A stretch of DNA of 64,000 nt from Candidatus Thiodiazotropha sp. (ex Monitilora ramsayi) (GTDB lineage: Bacteria; Pseudomonadota; Gammaproteobacteria; Chromatiales; Chromatiaceae). Shown piece after piece: positions 9,429-20,573 of this stretch. The notes under the pieces are model-generated. The model was given only the letters and a program-made list of their open reading frames with translations. It searched no databases and had not been told where the DNA came from. Each line of letters begins with the position of its first letter. Within the stretch, counting starts at the first letter, position 1. The translations under genes and the position numbers were made by a program. The DNA is taken from positions 186,001-250,000 of the forward strand of contig JAHXIO010000001.1 of assembly GCA_025655595.1 (NCBI GenBank), in the 5' to 3' direction.

Positions 9429-10286
9429 ATGTCCAGAATACCGCTGCCAATCCTGGTGTTGATCCTTTTCGCTGTCTCCGGATGCGCCACACTTGAGCAG
9501 GTCGGCCAGGTCCTCGAAGGGCAGACACCCACCGCCGAAGTGAAAGGGCTGAGGCTGACCCAGCTCGACTTTAGCGGCGTTGATCTTGCTTTTGACGTAC
9601 AGGTCGACAACCCCAATCCAGTGGGTATCTCGTTGTCTGGGCTGGACTACGACCTCAAGCTGCTGGGCAGCCGGTTTCTCACCGGTGAGCAGCCGATGGG
9701 ATTACAGGTCGCAGCAAATGGAAGCAGCCCGGTTGCGGTACCGGTAAGGTTGGAGTTCCAGCAACTGATGACCGCCTATCAGCAATTGAAACATGCCGAC
9801 AAGGCTGGATATCAACTCGATCTGGGACTCGGTTTCGACGTACCGGTCTTGGGGAGCCTGCGGGTGCCGGTCAGTTATAATGGTGAGCTTCCCATACCGA
9901 AGATGCCCGATCTCAAGGTCCGCTCCCTCGATGTGCAGCAACTCAGTATGAGCGGCGCCAAGCTGCTGATGCAGCTGGAGGTGGATAACCCCAATGCCTT
10001 CTCCCTGTTTCTGAATCAGCTCGACTATGATCTGAAGCTGAACGGGTTCCAGGTGGGCGGTGGTCAGATCACCCGGCCGGTGGATCTCAAGCAGGACGGG
10101 CAGGGGGTGATCAGTCTGCCGCTGACTCTTGATTTTGCCCAGGCCGGTATGGGGCTCTACAAAGCGCTGCTCGGTGATGGGATTCAGTATGACCTCAATG
10201 GTTCGATGAGTGCCTCGGGTTCGAATCCCATCCTGAGCGGATTCAGTATGCCTTTGAATAAAAAAGGTACCGTTGGGTTGAAGTAG
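9429..10286 (+). CDS. LEA type 2 (WHy domain) family lipoprotein
   Basis: Lipobox FAVSGCATLEQ; two WHy-like repeats (VDNPNPVGISLSGLDYDLKLLG and VDNPNAFSLFLNQLDYDLKLNG). Confidence 0.85.
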   Translation: MSRIPLPILVLILFAVSGCATLEQVGQVLEGQTPTAEVKGLRLTQLDFSGVDLAFDVQVDNPNPVGISLSGLDYDLKLLGSRFLTGEQPMGLQVAANGSSPVAVPVRLEFQQLMTAYQQLKHADKAGYQLDLGLGFDVPVLGSLRVPVSYNGELPIPKMPDLKVRSLDVQQLSMSGAKLLMQLEVDNPNAFSLFLNQLDYDLKLNGFQVGGGQITRPVDLKQDGQGVISLPLTLDFAQAGMGLYKALLGDGIQYDLNGSMSASGSNPILSGFSMPLNKKGTVGLK

Positions 10287-10482
10287 CTCGGTGTCTTGCC
10301 GTTGCTGTTGAGCCAGTGAATATCGGCCACGCATGAGATGAACTAGAATTAAATTGTGGCACCCGAGGGTGCCTGTGTCTGTTCGTAAGATCAGGTCGAT
10401 GACTGTTGCCGGGCCTTCACCGGATTCGAAGAGCGATATCCGATTTGCCCGGTGAATGCTCGCATCAAAGGAGGAGGTGGCC

Positions 10483-10803
10483 ATGAAAGTCTTCATGCTG
10501 ATGACCGGAAGCGGCCCGCTGATGATTCTGACATCTCACGCTTCCATCGAAGACCCCCAGATCCTGGAAAAACTCGCTAGCAAGGGTATTGAAAAGTTTC
10601 TTGCCTACGAAGTGCCGTTTGAACTGGCACGGAATCGTTACGGCGGGCACTTCAATGTCGTATCCCAGGATCTACATGAGACGGACGACCTCAGGGTACT
10701 CGATTATAACGGTGAGCGGGCCTTCAAGCTCTTCTCGTTTAAGGAGTTAGGCAACCCGATTAGTCATGAACCCGGCGTCGGGCTGGTCAACGAGGTAGCC
10801 TGA
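10483..10803 (+). CDS. Conserved hypothetical protein
   Basis: 106 aa from ATG at 10483, preceded by GGAGGAGG; globular sequence. Confidence 0.65.
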   Translation: MKVFMLMTGSGPLMILTSHASIEDPQILEKLASKGIEKFLAYEVPFELARNRYGGHFNVVSQDLHETDDLRVLDYNGERAFKLFSFKELGNPISHEPGVGLVNEVA

Positions 10804-10930
10804 CTGCAGCAGGGAATTAGTGCAGGGTCGACAAACTTGCACGATAGCGTTAATCGTTTGCCGGTTACCGGAGAGGTGTCATCATGCTTGTGTTTGACTG
10901 CTCCCCTTTCTCAATCACTTATCAGTCGCC

Positions 10931-12385
10931 TTAGGGTGGGCAGCGGATAATTTCAGACAGAGGACCGCATTCTCGGGCCAGTGAATCATCTATTGAAGAA
11001 TTTAAGCCTGAACCAGCCGTCTGGAACGAGACCCTGAGTTTTTCATGGATGGCCTCCCCCACATACCGCTGAGGCATGGACGATTGACGACGCTCCCGCT
11101 GTTCTTTCTCCTCAACCCAACTGGCCGCCAGGTCAAAGGCCTGGATGAAATCGGGTTGCTTGTCCAGCGCATGTTTGAAGTATGCCGTACCAAAATCGGT
11201 AAAAGTGCTCTCAGCGCCGCAGCCGAAGGATTGCCGATCGGCTGCAGCGGCGGTGATGATAAGGGTATAGGGATCCTTCAGGGGTTCGATGAATCCACCG
11301 GAATAACAGCTTGAGACGACGATCACCCGCCAGCGGATACCGGCGTCATCCAGCGCCTGCCTGATCTGTTCGGGGCTCAGGTCGTCGAGTGGAACGGGGC
11401 CGAAGTCCACGGAGAAACGGTGATTGCGGCTGCCGTGGGAAGTCATGAAGAGAAACAGCATGTCTTCTTCAATATCCATTCTCTCCGCAATGCCATATAA
11501 GGCGTCTGCCAGGTTATGGCGGTTTGCCATTGGATAGTTAGTAACCGTACCGGGATTGTTGACCAGGATCAGCGATCGGTTATGAGTGTCGAAGCGACGA
11601 TCAAAAAGTTGTTGTACATAGTCCACTTCGTTGAGGAAAACGTTCTCCAGGCCGTAACCGCCGACGGCCAGCAGATAGAGATCTGTGATGCCCGGACGAT
11701 TTTCCTCCAATCCCGCTAAAGCATCGTTGAGCAACCACTGCTGATCGTAAAAGAGATCCTCAATACTCAGCTTGCTGAGTTCGGCATAGGGACTTTCTTC
11801 ATAGGCGGGCGCATCGCTGTACCAGAGGTCGTTTTGTGGTAGAAACCATAGGCTGGAGAATCCGATCGCGATATTCAGCAGCGCCAGCGCCAACGATTTG
11901 CCGACTCTGATCCCGAGTATCGTGATCAACAGGCGGGTAAGAAAATAGAGATGCCAGATCACCGGCAGCACCCACAAACCCCAGGCAGTTGCCGGATTGT
12001 CTCCAGCATGCCCCATGGATTGCTCAATGAGGTAAACCGCCAAGATGTAGGGTGGTGTCATCGCAAGGCTGGCCAGCAGCAGGCGTCCCGCATCTGGTAA
12101 CCCGGCGCCTGCCAGGCGGCCGACCAGGAGGATCAGTAGCAGGTCGAGCAGATAGATGGCACCAAGATAGTTGAGCCCGTAGGTAGAGAACCTGGCCGGT
12201 TGCTCCGTCGTCAGATAAGCAAGGATTGTCTCGAAAACAAACGCGAAAGCAATGAGCCAGATGCCCTGGTCGAGTGAGTAGACGAAGTCATCACGGGAGA
12301 TCGGACGACCGGTCATGAGCCGGAGGCCCGCCAGCAGATTGATGCGCAGTGCCGTGAGTTGTTCGGTCAGCCAGGGTGCGTCCAT
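10931..12385 (-). CDS. Membrane-anchored C13 (legumain-like) family peptidase
   Basis: N-terminal multi-TM region; C-terminal MLFLFMTSHGSRNHRF (catalytic His-Gly) and WRVIVVSSCYSGGFIEPL (catalytic Cys). Confidence 0.85.
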   Translation of the reverse strand: MDAPWLTEQLTALRINLLAGLRLMTGRPISRDDFVYSLDQGIWLIAFAFVFETILAYLTTEQPARFSTYGLNYLGAIYLLDLLLILLVGRLAGAGLPDAGRLLLASLAMTPPYILAVYLIEQSMGHAGDNPATAWGLWVLPVIWHLYFLTRLLITILGIRVGKSLALALLNIAIGFSSLWFLPQNDLWYSDAPAYEESPYAELSKLSIEDLFYDQQWLLNDALAGLEENRPGITDLYLLAVGGYGLENVFLNEVDYVQQLFDRRFDTHNRSLILVNNPGTVTNYPMANRHNLADALYGIAERMDIEEDMLFLFMTSHGSRNHRFSVDFGPVPLDDLSPEQIRQALDDAGIRWRVIVVSSCYSGGFIEPLKDPYTLIITAAAADRQSFGCGAESTFTDFGTAYFKHALDKQPDFIQAFDLAASWVEEKEQRERRQSSMPQRYVGEAIHEKLRVSFQTAGSGLNSSIDDSLARECGPLSEIIRCPP

Positions 12386-12492
12386 TGCAACACTCCAATG
12401 TTTCCATCGCTATCGAACAATACCTATCGGCAGTAGGACTTCAGACTGAAGTTGTCAGCAGGTTGTCGTTGTAATACGAATTGTGGCCGGCC

Positions 12493-15400
12493 TCAACTGT
12501 CCGGTTCATAGGCCAGGTTGGGTGCCAGCCAACGCTCTACCTCTCCCAGGGGTAGGCCTTTACGTTGGGCATAGTCACTTACCTGGTCCCGGTTGATCTT
12601 GCCGACGGCGAAATAACGGGAGTCGGGATGGCTGAAGTAGAGTCCGCTGACCGAGGCGGTGGGGACCATCGCCTTGCTTTCGGTGAGCCAGATGCCGGTG
12701 TGATCCTGTACCGAGAGGAGATCCCATAACACGTCCTTCTCCGTATGGTCGGGACTGGCAGGATAGCCCATGGCGGGACGGATGCCGGTGTACTGTTCCG
12801 CGATTAGTGCCTTGTTGTCGAGGGACTCCTGGTTGGCATAGCCCCAGTAGCGCTTCCGCACCTGCTCGTGCAGCCACTCCGCCAATGCCTCGGCCAGACG
12901 GTCGGCCAGCGCCTTTAACATGATGGCGTGGTAGTCGTCGTGATCCTGCTCGAACTCGGTGATCTTCTCGTCGATGCCGATGCCTGCGGTACAGGCGAAG
13001 GCGCCGACATAATCGGGCCTGCCGCTTGAGACCGGTGCGACGTAGTCGGCCAGGCACTCGTTGTACTTGCCATCGGGCTGGCGTCCCTGCTTGCGCAGGT
13101 TGCTGAAGGTGGCAAGCGTCTTTGCATGGCTGTCATCGCCGAAAACCCGTATGTCGTCCCCTTCTGCATTGGCGGGAAAGAGGCCGATGACAGCTGCGGC
13201 GCCAAGCCACTTTTCGTCGATTATTTGGCCCAGCATAGCCTGCGCATCGTCGTAAAGTTTGCTCGCTTCCTCGCCCTTCTGCGGGTCGTCGAGGATTTGC
13301 GGATAACGTCCTTTGAGTTGCCAGGCGTGGAAGAAGAAGGTCCAGTCGATATAGTGTGCCAACGTCTCAATGGGTATCTCATTCAATACCAGCAGACTGG
13401 CGCAGGGTTCACCGTCCTGGGGATCGGATGTCAGCCGAATGAGATGGGTTCCCTCCGGGGGCTCAAATTGCGATCGGCAGAGTTCGGGTATGCAGGGGGT
13501 GAAGCCGGACCAGTCTACAGGGGTCGGATTGGCCCTGGCCTCTGCGATGGGTATCAGGTTACGTGCCTCATTGGCGCCTGCACGTCGTTGGCGCACGACC
13601 TCGTACTCTTCACGCAGTTGGCTGACATACTGGTCACGCAGCTCATCGGAGAGCAGGTTAGAGGCGACACCCACAGCACGCGAGGCGTCCGACACATAGA
13701 CAACCGGGTGATCGTATTGCGGCTCGATCTTCACTGCCGTATGGGCAACGGAGGTGGTGGCGCCGCCGATCATCAGCGGCTGGGTCATGCCGAGGCGCTG
13801 CAACTCTTTTGCGACGTGTACCATCTCATCCAGGGAGGGGGTGATGAGGCCGGAGAGTCCGATGATGTCGACCTGCTCCTCTTTGGCTTTCTGCAGGATG
13901 GTGTCTGCGGATACCATGACGCCGATGTCGATCACTTCGTAGTTGTTGCACTGCAGGACCACACCGACAATGTTTTTGCCGATGTCGTGCACATCCCCCT
14001 TGACCGTAGCCATGAGGATTTTGCCTTGTGCCTGGACGCCGCACTCGGCCTTCTCCGCCTCCAGATAGGGCTCCAGGTAGGCGACTGCTTTTTTCATGAC
14101 CCGGGCCGATTTGACCACCTGGGGCAAAAACATCTTGCCGGCGCCGAAAAGGTCTCCTACCACGTTCATGCCATCCATCAGGGGACCCTCAATGACCTCC
14201 AGGGTACGTTTGGCCTCTTGGCGCGCGGCCTCCGTGTCTTCATCGATGAACTCGGTAATGCCCTTGACCAGGGCGTGCTCCAGCCTCTTATTGACCGGCC
14301 AGGACCGCCATTCGGCATCCTCTTTGACCACCTCGGCGCTTCCGTCACCCTGGTATTTGGGTGCCAGCTCCACCAGCCGTTCACCGGCCTGGGGGTCCCG
14401 GTTGAGGACCACATCCTCGACCGCATCACGCAGCTCTGCGGGGAGATCGTCATAGACGGCCAGTTGTCCCGCATTGACGATGCCCATATCCATACCCGCC
14501 CGGATGGCATGGTAGAGAAAGACCGCATGGATCGCTTCGCGCACCGGGTTGTTGCCGCGGAAGGAGAAGGAGACATTGGATACCCCGCCGGAGATGAGGG
14601 CGTGGGGCAGGGTCCGCTTGATCTCCCGGGTCGCCTCGATAAAGTCGACGCCGTAGTTGTCGTGCTCTTCAATGCCGGTGGCGATGGCGAAGACATTGGG
14701 ATCGAAGATGACGTCTTCGGGCGGGAAGCCCACCTGCTCGGTGAGCAGCTTGTAGGCGCGGCTGCAGATCTCCACCTTGCGTTCACGAGTGTCTGCCTGC
14801 CCCACCTCGTCGAAGGCCATGACGATGATTGCTGCACCGTAGCGGCGACAGAGCCTGGCCTGTTCAAGAAACTTATCCTCTCCCTCTTTCATGGAGATGG
14901 AGTTGACGATGGGTTTGCCCTGTACGCACTTCAGCCCGGCCTCGATGATCTCCCACTTGGAGGAGTCGATCATCACCGGCACCTTGGCGATATCCGGCTC
15001 CCCGGCACAGAGATTGAGGAAGCGCTGCATGGCGGCGATACCGTCCAGCATCGCCTCATCCATGTTGAGGTCCACCACCTGAGCACCGTTCTCCACCTGC
15101 TCGCGGCAGACATCCAGCGCCTCATCGTAGGACTCATTGAGGATCAGACGCTTGAATTTGGCCGAACCGGTGACATTGGCCCGCTCGCCTACATTGACGA
15201 AGAGCGATTCGGTCTCGATGTTGAGGGGCTCCAGTCCCGATAGACGGCAGGCAGCATCAGTGTCAGGCAGCTGGCGTGGAGGCTTGTCGGCCACCGCAGC
15301 CGCGATCGCTTCGATATGTTGCGGCGTGGTGCCGCAGCAGCCGCCAACGATATTGAGAAAACCACTCTCGACCCACTCGGCAATGTACTCGGCCATATGC

Positions 15401-16278
15401 GCCGCATCCAGATCGTACTCGCCGAACTCGTTGGGCAGTCCCGCATTGGGATGGGCCGAGACATGGGTCTCGGAAATACGCGACATCTCCTCCACATACT
15501 GGCGCAGCAGGTCGGGGCCCAGGGCACAGTTGAGGCCGATGGAGATGGGACGGGCATGACGCAGGCTGTTGTAGAATGCCTCGGTGGTCTGGCCGGAGAG
15601 TGTGCGTCCCGATTGGTCGGTGATAGTGCCGGAGATCATCACCGGCAGGCGTACATTATCTTCCTCAAAGACCTGCTCGCAGGCGAAGATGGCAGCCTTG
15701 GCGTTGAGCGTGTCGAAAATGGTCTCGATCAGGAGCAGATCGCTGCCACCGGCGATCAGGCCTCTTGCCGCTTCGGTGTAAGCGCTTACCAACTCGTCAA
15801 AACCTATATTGCGGGCACCTGGATCGTTGACATCCGGGGAGATCGAGGCAGTCCGGTTGGTCGGGCCGAGCACGCCGGCCACTAATCTGGGTCTTTCGGG
15901 GGTCGAGTATTTGTCGGTTGCCTCCCTGGCCAGTCTTGCGCCGGCCTCGCTCATCTCATAGGCCAGGGACTGCATATCATAGTCGGCCATGGAGATGCGA
16001 TTGGCGCCGAAGGTGTTGGTCTCGACGATATCAGCGCCCGCCTCCAGGTAGGCCTCATGGATGCCGCGGATGATCTCCGGCTGGGTCAGCACCAGCAGAT
16101 CGTTGTTGCCTTTGAGGTCGCTTGGCCAGTCTGCGAAGCGGTCTCCCCGGTAGTCCTGCTCCCCCAGTTTGTGGCGCTGGATCATGGTTCCCATGGCACC
16201 GTCGAGGATCAGAATACGCTCTGACAATAGGGATTTAAGATGCGATTCAGAGGGATGTAGACCTGTGCTGCTCATCAA
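12493..16278 (-). CDS. metH: Cobalamin-dependent methionine synthase
   Basis: 1261 aa; [53 protein letters not shown] and C-terminal activation domain. Confidence 0.98.
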   Translation of the reverse strand: MMSSTGLHPSESHLKSLLSERILILDGAMGTMIQRHKLGEQDYRGDRFADWPSDLKGNNDLLVLTQPEIIRGIHEAYLEAGADIVETNTFGANRISMADYDMQSLAYEMSEAGARLAREATDKYSTPERPRLVAGVLGPTNRTASISPDVNDPGARNIGFDELVSAYTEAARGLIAGGSDLLLIETIFDTLNAKAAIFACEQVFEEDNVRLPVMISGTITDQSGRTLSGQTTEAFYNSLRHARPISIGLNCALGPDLLRQYVEEMSRISETHVSAHPNAGLPNEFGEYDLDAAHMAEYIAEWVESGFLNIVGGCCGTTPQHIEAIAAAVADKPPRQLPDTDAACRLSGLEPLNIETESLFVNVGERANVTGSAKFKRLILNESYDEALDVCREQVENGAQVVDLNMDEAMLDGIAAMQRFLNLCAGEPDIAKVPVMIDSSKWEIIEAGLKCVQGKPIVNSISMKEGEDKFLEQARLCRRYGAAIIVMAFDEVGQADTRERKVEICSRAYKLLTEQVGFPPEDVIFDPNVFAIATGIEEHDNYGVDFIEATREIKRTLPHALISGGVSNVSFSFRGNNPVREAIHAVFLYHAIRAGMDMGIVNAGQLAVYDDLPAELRDAVEDVVLNRDPQAGERLVELAPKYQGDGSAEVVKEDAEWRSWPVNKRLEHALVKGITEFIDEDTEAARQEAKRTLEVIEGPLMDGMNVVGDLFGAGKMFLPQVVKSARVMKKAVAYLEPYLEAEKAECGVQAQGKILMATVKGDVHDIGKNIVGVVLQCNNYEVIDIGVMVSADTILQKAKEEQVDIIGLSGLITPSLDEMVHVAKELQRLGMTQPLMIGGATTSVAHTAVKIEPQYDHPVVYVSDASRAVGVASNLLSDELRDQYVSQLREEYEVVRQRRAGANEARNLIPIAEARANPTPVDWSGFTPCIPELCRSQFEPPEGTHLIRLTSDPQDGEPCASLLVLNEIPIETLAHYIDWTFFFHAWQLKGRYPQILDDPQKGEEASKLYDDAQAMLGQIIDEKWLGAAAVIGLFPANAEGDDIRVFGDDSHAKTLATFSNLRKQGRQPDGKYNECLADYVAPVSSGRPDYVGAFACTAGIGIDEKITEFEQDHDDYHAIMLKALADRLAEALAEWLHEQVRKRYWGYANQESLDNKALIAEQYTGIRPAMGYPASPDHTEKDVLWDLLSVQDHTGIWLTESKAMVPTASVSGLYFSHPDSRYFAVGKINRDQVSDYAQRKGLPLGEVERWLAPNLAYEPDS

Positions 16279-16398
16279 GATTCTCAGGTTTTAGGTAAAA
16301 CGGTCGCCAATTATAGAGTGCTACAGGATGGCAGGCGAATTATTGCAACTTCTGGGCTATATCTATTTGAAAACGACATATATTGAGAGATTTGTACC

Positions 16399-17523
16399 GT
16401 GAAACAAGCATTTCTGGTGGATGACTCGAAGTCGGCGCGTATTGTTTTAAGCCGTATGCTGAAAAAGAGCGGATTCGACGAGGTGGAAATGGCAGAGTCC
16501 GGTGAGGAGGCCCTGGAACAGCTGAAGGCCATCACTCCGGATGCAATTTTCGTCGATTTCCTGATGGATGGCATGGATGGTCTGGAGACCATCAACGAAA
16601 TTAAAAAGGATCCCCGTTTCGTCTCCACCCCTGTTGTGATGTGTACAGCCAACGAAGGGGACGAGTATGTCCGCGCGGCTGTGGATCACGGTGCATTGGG
16701 TATTCTCGCCAAGCCACCCACCCACGAAAGTCTGGGCGAGATCATCGATATGATCGAGAAACACCAGATGGAAGCGGCTGCCAACGATACTACCGCGCCG
16801 GTACCCGAAGCGACATCTTCCGCACCCGCTGACACGGCAGCAGCGGCGGTGCCGACACCCGCGCCTGTCAATACATTCACTGAGGCTGAAATCCGTAAAA
16901 TTGCCGAAGAGACAGTGGTCCAGCAGGTTGAAGGCAGAGTGTCGGATGCTGCCAGCCGTGCGGTCGCAGAACAAGTGGTTACAGCTGTGACCGGTTACCT
17001 GGATGAGCAGTTGGAGCCGCTGGTCAATCGCCTCATTGAGGAACAGATCAAGGCAGTCGAACCGCCTGCGGTCGATACAGAATCCCTGCAGGATGAGGTA
17101 GTGAAACAGGTCAATGGACAGTTGGAGGAGTTTGTCCGCCAGCTGAACCAGCGTACTGTGGAGGGCCTGATCGAGGCCAGTATCTATGAACAGATCTCCG
17201 ATGTTGCCAATGATTTCTCCCAGCGGTTGCGGGATACGGAACAGAGTATCCTGAGTCAGGTGCCCGAAAAGAATGAGATGATCGAACATATCCGTGTCGT
17301 GACAGAGGGATCGCTGGAGGCTCAGGTACAGGAGACAGCGAGACATGTGGCCCAGGAGGTCTCCAATTCTGTGGCCACGGAGACGGTCGAGACACTGCTC
17401 GACCAGCATCTGACCCACCAAAGTCTGGAGAACCAGACGCGTCCGAACCACACTTGGCTTTGGGTGACGGCTCTGGCACTGACAGTTGCTGTTGGATCAG
17501 GACTCTATTACTACTTTCTCTGA
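16399..17523 (+). CDS. Receiver-domain response regulator with long helical region and C-terminal TM anchor
   Basis: CheY-like N-terminus (FLVDDSKSARIVLSRML...AIFVDFLMDGMDGLE...VMCTANEG), Glu/Gln-rich helix, then HTWLWVTALALTVAVGSGLYYYFL. Confidence 0.88.
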   Translation: MKQAFLVDDSKSARIVLSRMLKKSGFDEVEMAESGEEALEQLKAITPDAIFVDFLMDGMDGLETINEIKKDPRFVSTPVVMCTANEGDEYVRAAVDHGALGILAKPPTHESLGEIIDMIEKHQMEAAANDTTAPVPEATSSAPADTAAAAVPTPAPVNTFTEAEIRKIAEETVVQQVEGRVSDAASRAVAEQVVTAVTGYLDEQLEPLVNRLIEEQIKAVEPPAVDTESLQDEVVKQVNGQLEEFVRQLNQRTVEGLIEASIYEQISDVANDFSQRLRDTEQSILSQVPEKNEMIEHIRVVTEGSLEAQVQETARHVAQEVSNSVATETVETLLDQHLTHQSLENQTRPNHTWLWVTALALTVAVGSGLYYYFL

Positions 17524-17681
17524 TACGATCCCACCTGATTTTTACCTCCACGGCGGGATAGATTCCGCTGTGAATAGCTCTCGTATGCGAGCTCCCAAAT
17601 GATTCAATTAAGTGATGCGTGGTTTTCCCTGGAAGGAACGGCGCTATATTCAGCCTAACTGGCTCGAGTGTGAGGTGAGAT

Positions 17682-18317
17682 ATGTTTGGACTTGGACGAA
17701 AAACCCAGATGCCTACGATGGATGAGGCCCTGCCGGGTCGTGCCAAGCCGATTCATCCTCCTGCCGAACATTTCGTGAATGGAAATTCCATGGACGGCCC
17801 TTTTTGTGATCATCTGCAGATGGCTATGTTCGGCATGGGCTGTTTCTGGGGTGCGGAACGGCGTTTCTGGGAGCAACAAGGCGTCTATTCCACCGCTGTG
17901 GGTTATTCCGGTGGTTTCACGCCCAATCCGACCTATGAGGAAGTGTGTACCGGAATGACCGGACACAACGAAGTGGTGCGGGTGGTGTTCGATCCGGCCA
18001 AGATAAGCTATCAGTCACTGCTCAAATTGTTCTGGGAAGGACATGACCCCACTCAGGGGATGCGCCAGGGAAACGATACGGGCACCCAATACCGGTCCGG
18101 GATCTACACCTTTGACGACGACCAGGCCAAAGCGGCAAATACCTCGAGAGAACACTATCAGCACGCTCTGCAACAGATGAGTGGGGCACCGATCACCACG
18201 GAGGTTCTGCCTGCGCCCACATTCTATTTCGCCGAGGACTACCACCAACAATATCTTGCAAAGAATCCTGGTGGCTACTGTGGACTGGGGGGTACAGGGG
18301 TCTGCTATCCCGAATAA
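17682..18317 (+). CDS. msrA: Peptide-methionine (S)-S-oxide reductase
   Basis: [16 protein letters not shown] catalytic motif; [43 protein letters not shown]. Confidence 0.96.
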   Translation: MFGLGRKTQMPTMDEALPGRAKPIHPPAEHFVNGNSMDGPFCDHLQMAMFGMGCFWGAERRFWEQQGVYSTAVGYSGGFTPNPTYEEVCTGMTGHNEVVRVVFDPAKISYQSLLKLFWEGHDPTQGMRQGNDTGTQYRSGIYTFDDDQAKAANTSREHYQHALQQMSGAPITTEVLPAPTFYFAEDYHQQYLAKNPGGYCGLGGTGVCYPE

Positions 18318-18378
18318 TATGCCGGGTTGCCCCCCTGATCCTCAAAAGGAAGAGGACGGATCGACCATCGCATACGGT

Positions 18379-19038
18379 TTATGCCAGCTGCTCCTGCAGG
18401 AAGGCCGTCAGCTCTGACCATGCAGCCGCATCGGCTTGCAGATCATAGCGAGGGCTTTCCGGATTGGTGAAACCGTGGGCCGCATCATAGCCTACAGACC
18501 GGGTCGCTCCACCTGCCGCCTGCATGGCCGATTCGAAATCCTCTTGTTTCTGTGGCCAGTTACGCTCCTGCTGCGCATAGATGGCCAGGACCGGTCCCTG
18601 CAGTCTTGATAATTTCTCGGGGTCTGTCTCCATGCGGCAGTAGGCGAGGACAGTGGCATTGATCTTCTCCGGTCGCAACAGACTGGCCTGCATCGCCTGC
18701 TTGCCGCCGAATGAGCAGCCATAGACTGCTAGAGGACGGTCGGAACCGGTGAGGTAGTCGATGGCGGCGACAAGCTTGCGGTCTGCTGCCTGTTGATCGA
18801 TTTCCCGCATCCATGTGGCGGCCACTTCAGAGTCGTCGGTGACCCGGCCGTCGTAGAGGTCGACAGCCATGGCCAGATACCCGGCTTCGGCCAGGCGATC
18901 GGCCCAGCGTCGGTTATGCGGCTTTAAGCCCCACCACTCGTGCAGAATCATGACGGCGGCGCCGGCATTCGCTTTGCCGGCAAGATAGCAGTCGAACCCA
19001 TCTTTATCGGCACAGGTCAAAGTGACATCTCTACCCAT
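18379..19038 (-). CDS. Dienelactone hydrolase family protein
   Basis: ILHEWWGLKPHNRRWADRLAEAGYLAMAVDLYDG; nucleophile YGCSFGGKQAM; DAAHGFTNPESPRYD. Confidence 0.93.
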   Translation of the reverse strand: MGRDVTLTCADKDGFDCYLAGKANAGAAVMILHEWWGLKPHNRRWADRLAEAGYLAMAVDLYDGRVTDDSEVAATWMREIDQQAADRKLVAAIDYLTGSDRPLAVYGCSFGGKQAMQASLLRPEKINATVLAYCRMETDPEKLSRLQGPVLAIYAQQERNWPQKQEDFESAMQAAGGATRSVGYDAAHGFTNPESPRYDLQADAAAWSELTAFLQEQLA

Positions 19039-19042
19039 GGTG

Positions 19043-19507
19043 TCAGTCCGCTTTGTGCAGCAGCTCGCCCGTCTCGTTGTAGACCTCGACCCCCACGTCG
19101 ATGCCTTCGCGGATACTGGCAGTGACTACGCAGAAATCCTCGAACAGTTTCATACAGCGTTCGCGCTTCTTGCTCTCCAGCAGTTCGTCACCGGCAGTGA
19201 TACGGACATCGATTCTGCCCACACGCAGGCGTTTTTTCTCGTTGCGTACCATGGTGCAGGTGGCCTCTGTCTTGACCGTATTTGCAGGGACATCCTCCTT
19301 GGCGAGACAGAACATGAGACTGGCGCTGAGGCAGTTGGCGGCAGCGGCAGTCAGCAGGCGCGAAGCATTGGGTCCGTTGCGTTCACCCAGTGGTGGCGGT
19401 TCGTCCATCAGGATGTCGTCCGCCTTCTTCAAGTCGAACTTTACGCGGAACGCGTAATCCTCTTCTTGTTCCATGTGGATGGTGAATTTGCCGACTTCTT
19501 TCGACAT
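19043..19507 (-). CDS. OsmC family protein
   Basis: LLTAAAANCLSASLMFCLAK with peroxidatic-type Cys pair; adjacent to DLH gene. Confidence 0.88.
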   Translation of the reverse strand: MSKEVGKFTIHMEQEEDYAFRVKFDLKKADDILMDEPPPLGERNGPNASRLLTAAAANCLSASLMFCLAKEDVPANTVKTEATCTMVRNEKKRLRVGRIDVRITAGDELLESKKRERCMKLFEDFCVVTASIREGIDVGVEVYNETGELLHKAD

Positions 19508-19600
19508 GCATCTACTCCTCTGTGTGGTTGTTATGTGTCATCGGATATTGTGGTCGATATGAGTCAATCCTCAAACCATAATCGTCAGAGTTCTCGTAGG

Positions 19601-20248
19601 CTATGCGGCTTTTGAGCGGACTGCCTGCCATGCTTTGTGTTGGGCGACCAACGCCAATGCCTTTTGTAACAGGCCCTTACCCGGGCTCGTCCGATGCCAG
19701 GTGGAGGCCCCGGACGGGTGGGGCAGGGGGATGATATCCACGGGATAGTCCGCCAGGCTGACTTGGTGTCGTTGTCCGATAACATCCGTGAGTTTTTTCA
19801 CCGGCAAGAATTGGGCGATGGCCAGTTTTCCCACCGGCAGGATGAGTTGGGGATGCAACAGGTCGATCTCGGCATCGAGCCATTGTCTGCAGTTTTCGAT
19901 CTCATCCCGGCTGGGTACCCGGTCGCCGCCTTTGGGGTTTTTACCGGGAAAACAGCGGCAGACGGCGGCCATGTAGACACGCTGTCGAAAAGCGGTTTCA
20001 TCCAGACCGATGGATTCAAACCAACCAAAGAGTGTTTTACCGGCTGTCCAGGCAAAGGGTTTTCCGGCAGGCCCCTCCTTGTCGCCGGGTGCCTGTCCGA
20101 CTAACAGCAGCGGTGAACTGACGGGGGTTCCAGTGACCACTGGTCCAATCATTTCGTGACAAATCCGGCAGTCCTTCAAACGGTGTTGATGAGAAATGAT
20201 TGCTTGCAGATTGGACATGGAGCCCTCAAACATTAAAAATGGTGTCAA
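19601..20248 (-). CDS. Uracil-DNA glycosylase superfamily protein
   Basis: LLLVGQAPGDKEGPAGKPFAWTAGKTLFGWFE, AAVCRCFPGKNPKGGDRVPS, PLPHPSGASTWHR. Confidence 0.9.
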   Translation of the reverse strand: MTPFLMFEGSMSNLQAIISHQHRLKDCRICHEMIGPVVTGTPVSSPLLLVGQAPGDKEGPAGKPFAWTAGKTLFGWFESIGLDETAFRQRVYMAAVCRCFPGKNPKGGDRVPSRDEIENCRQWLDAEIDLLHPQLILPVGKLAIAQFLPVKKLTDVIGQRHQVSLADYPVDIIPLPHPSGASTWHRTSPGKGLLQKALALVAQHKAWQAVRSKAA

Positions 20249-20286
20249 CCACCCAGCCGGAAATGCCGGCGGACCGGAGACGCAGT

Positions 20287-20493
20287 ATGCAGACGATTTT
20301 GGGTTTAGGCATGGGGGCGTTTTTGCTCACGGCCTTCATCTGGTTTCTACCCATTCTACTGATCCTGCGATCGGATAAAACCAATGGAGCGGAGAAACTG
20401 TTCTGGATACTCGCGGTGATCTTTGTCTCCTGGTTCGCCTGGATCTTCTATGCGCTGTTGGCGCCACTGGGCGGGCATAGGGAAATACAATAG
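20287..20493 (+). CDS. Small membrane protein (two predicted TM helices)
   Basis: MQTILGLGMGAFLLTAFIWFLPILLILRSDKTNGAEKLFWILAVIFVSWFAWIFYALLAPLGGHREIQ; preceded by purine-rich RBS. Confidence 0.6.
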   Translation: MQTILGLGMGAFLLTAFIWFLPILLILRSDKTNGAEKLFWILAVIFVSWFAWIFYALLAPLGGHREIQ

Positions 20494-20573
20494 AAAAATA
20501 GTTTCCGGTTGAGTACCGGGTCAAACTATCGATAAAGGATTTCGAGGCCGCACGTCGGTACCGGGAGGAGAGA

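Noticed and set aside
10358-10373. GGCACC-CGAG-GGTGCC hairpin after the LEA2-like gene
   Set aside because: Six-bp stem without a T-run; too weak to call as a terminator.
13126-15243. 705-aa open frame antisense to metH
   Set aside because: Shadow ORF: metH on the minus strand is unambiguous over its full length, and the antisense translation has no recognisable domains. It fits codon-bias-driven open antisense frames.
16279-16398. Cobalamin or SAM riboswitch in the metH leader
   Set aside because: Only ~120 nt of intergenic space with no recognisable B12-box or SAM-riboswitch core; not enough evidence.
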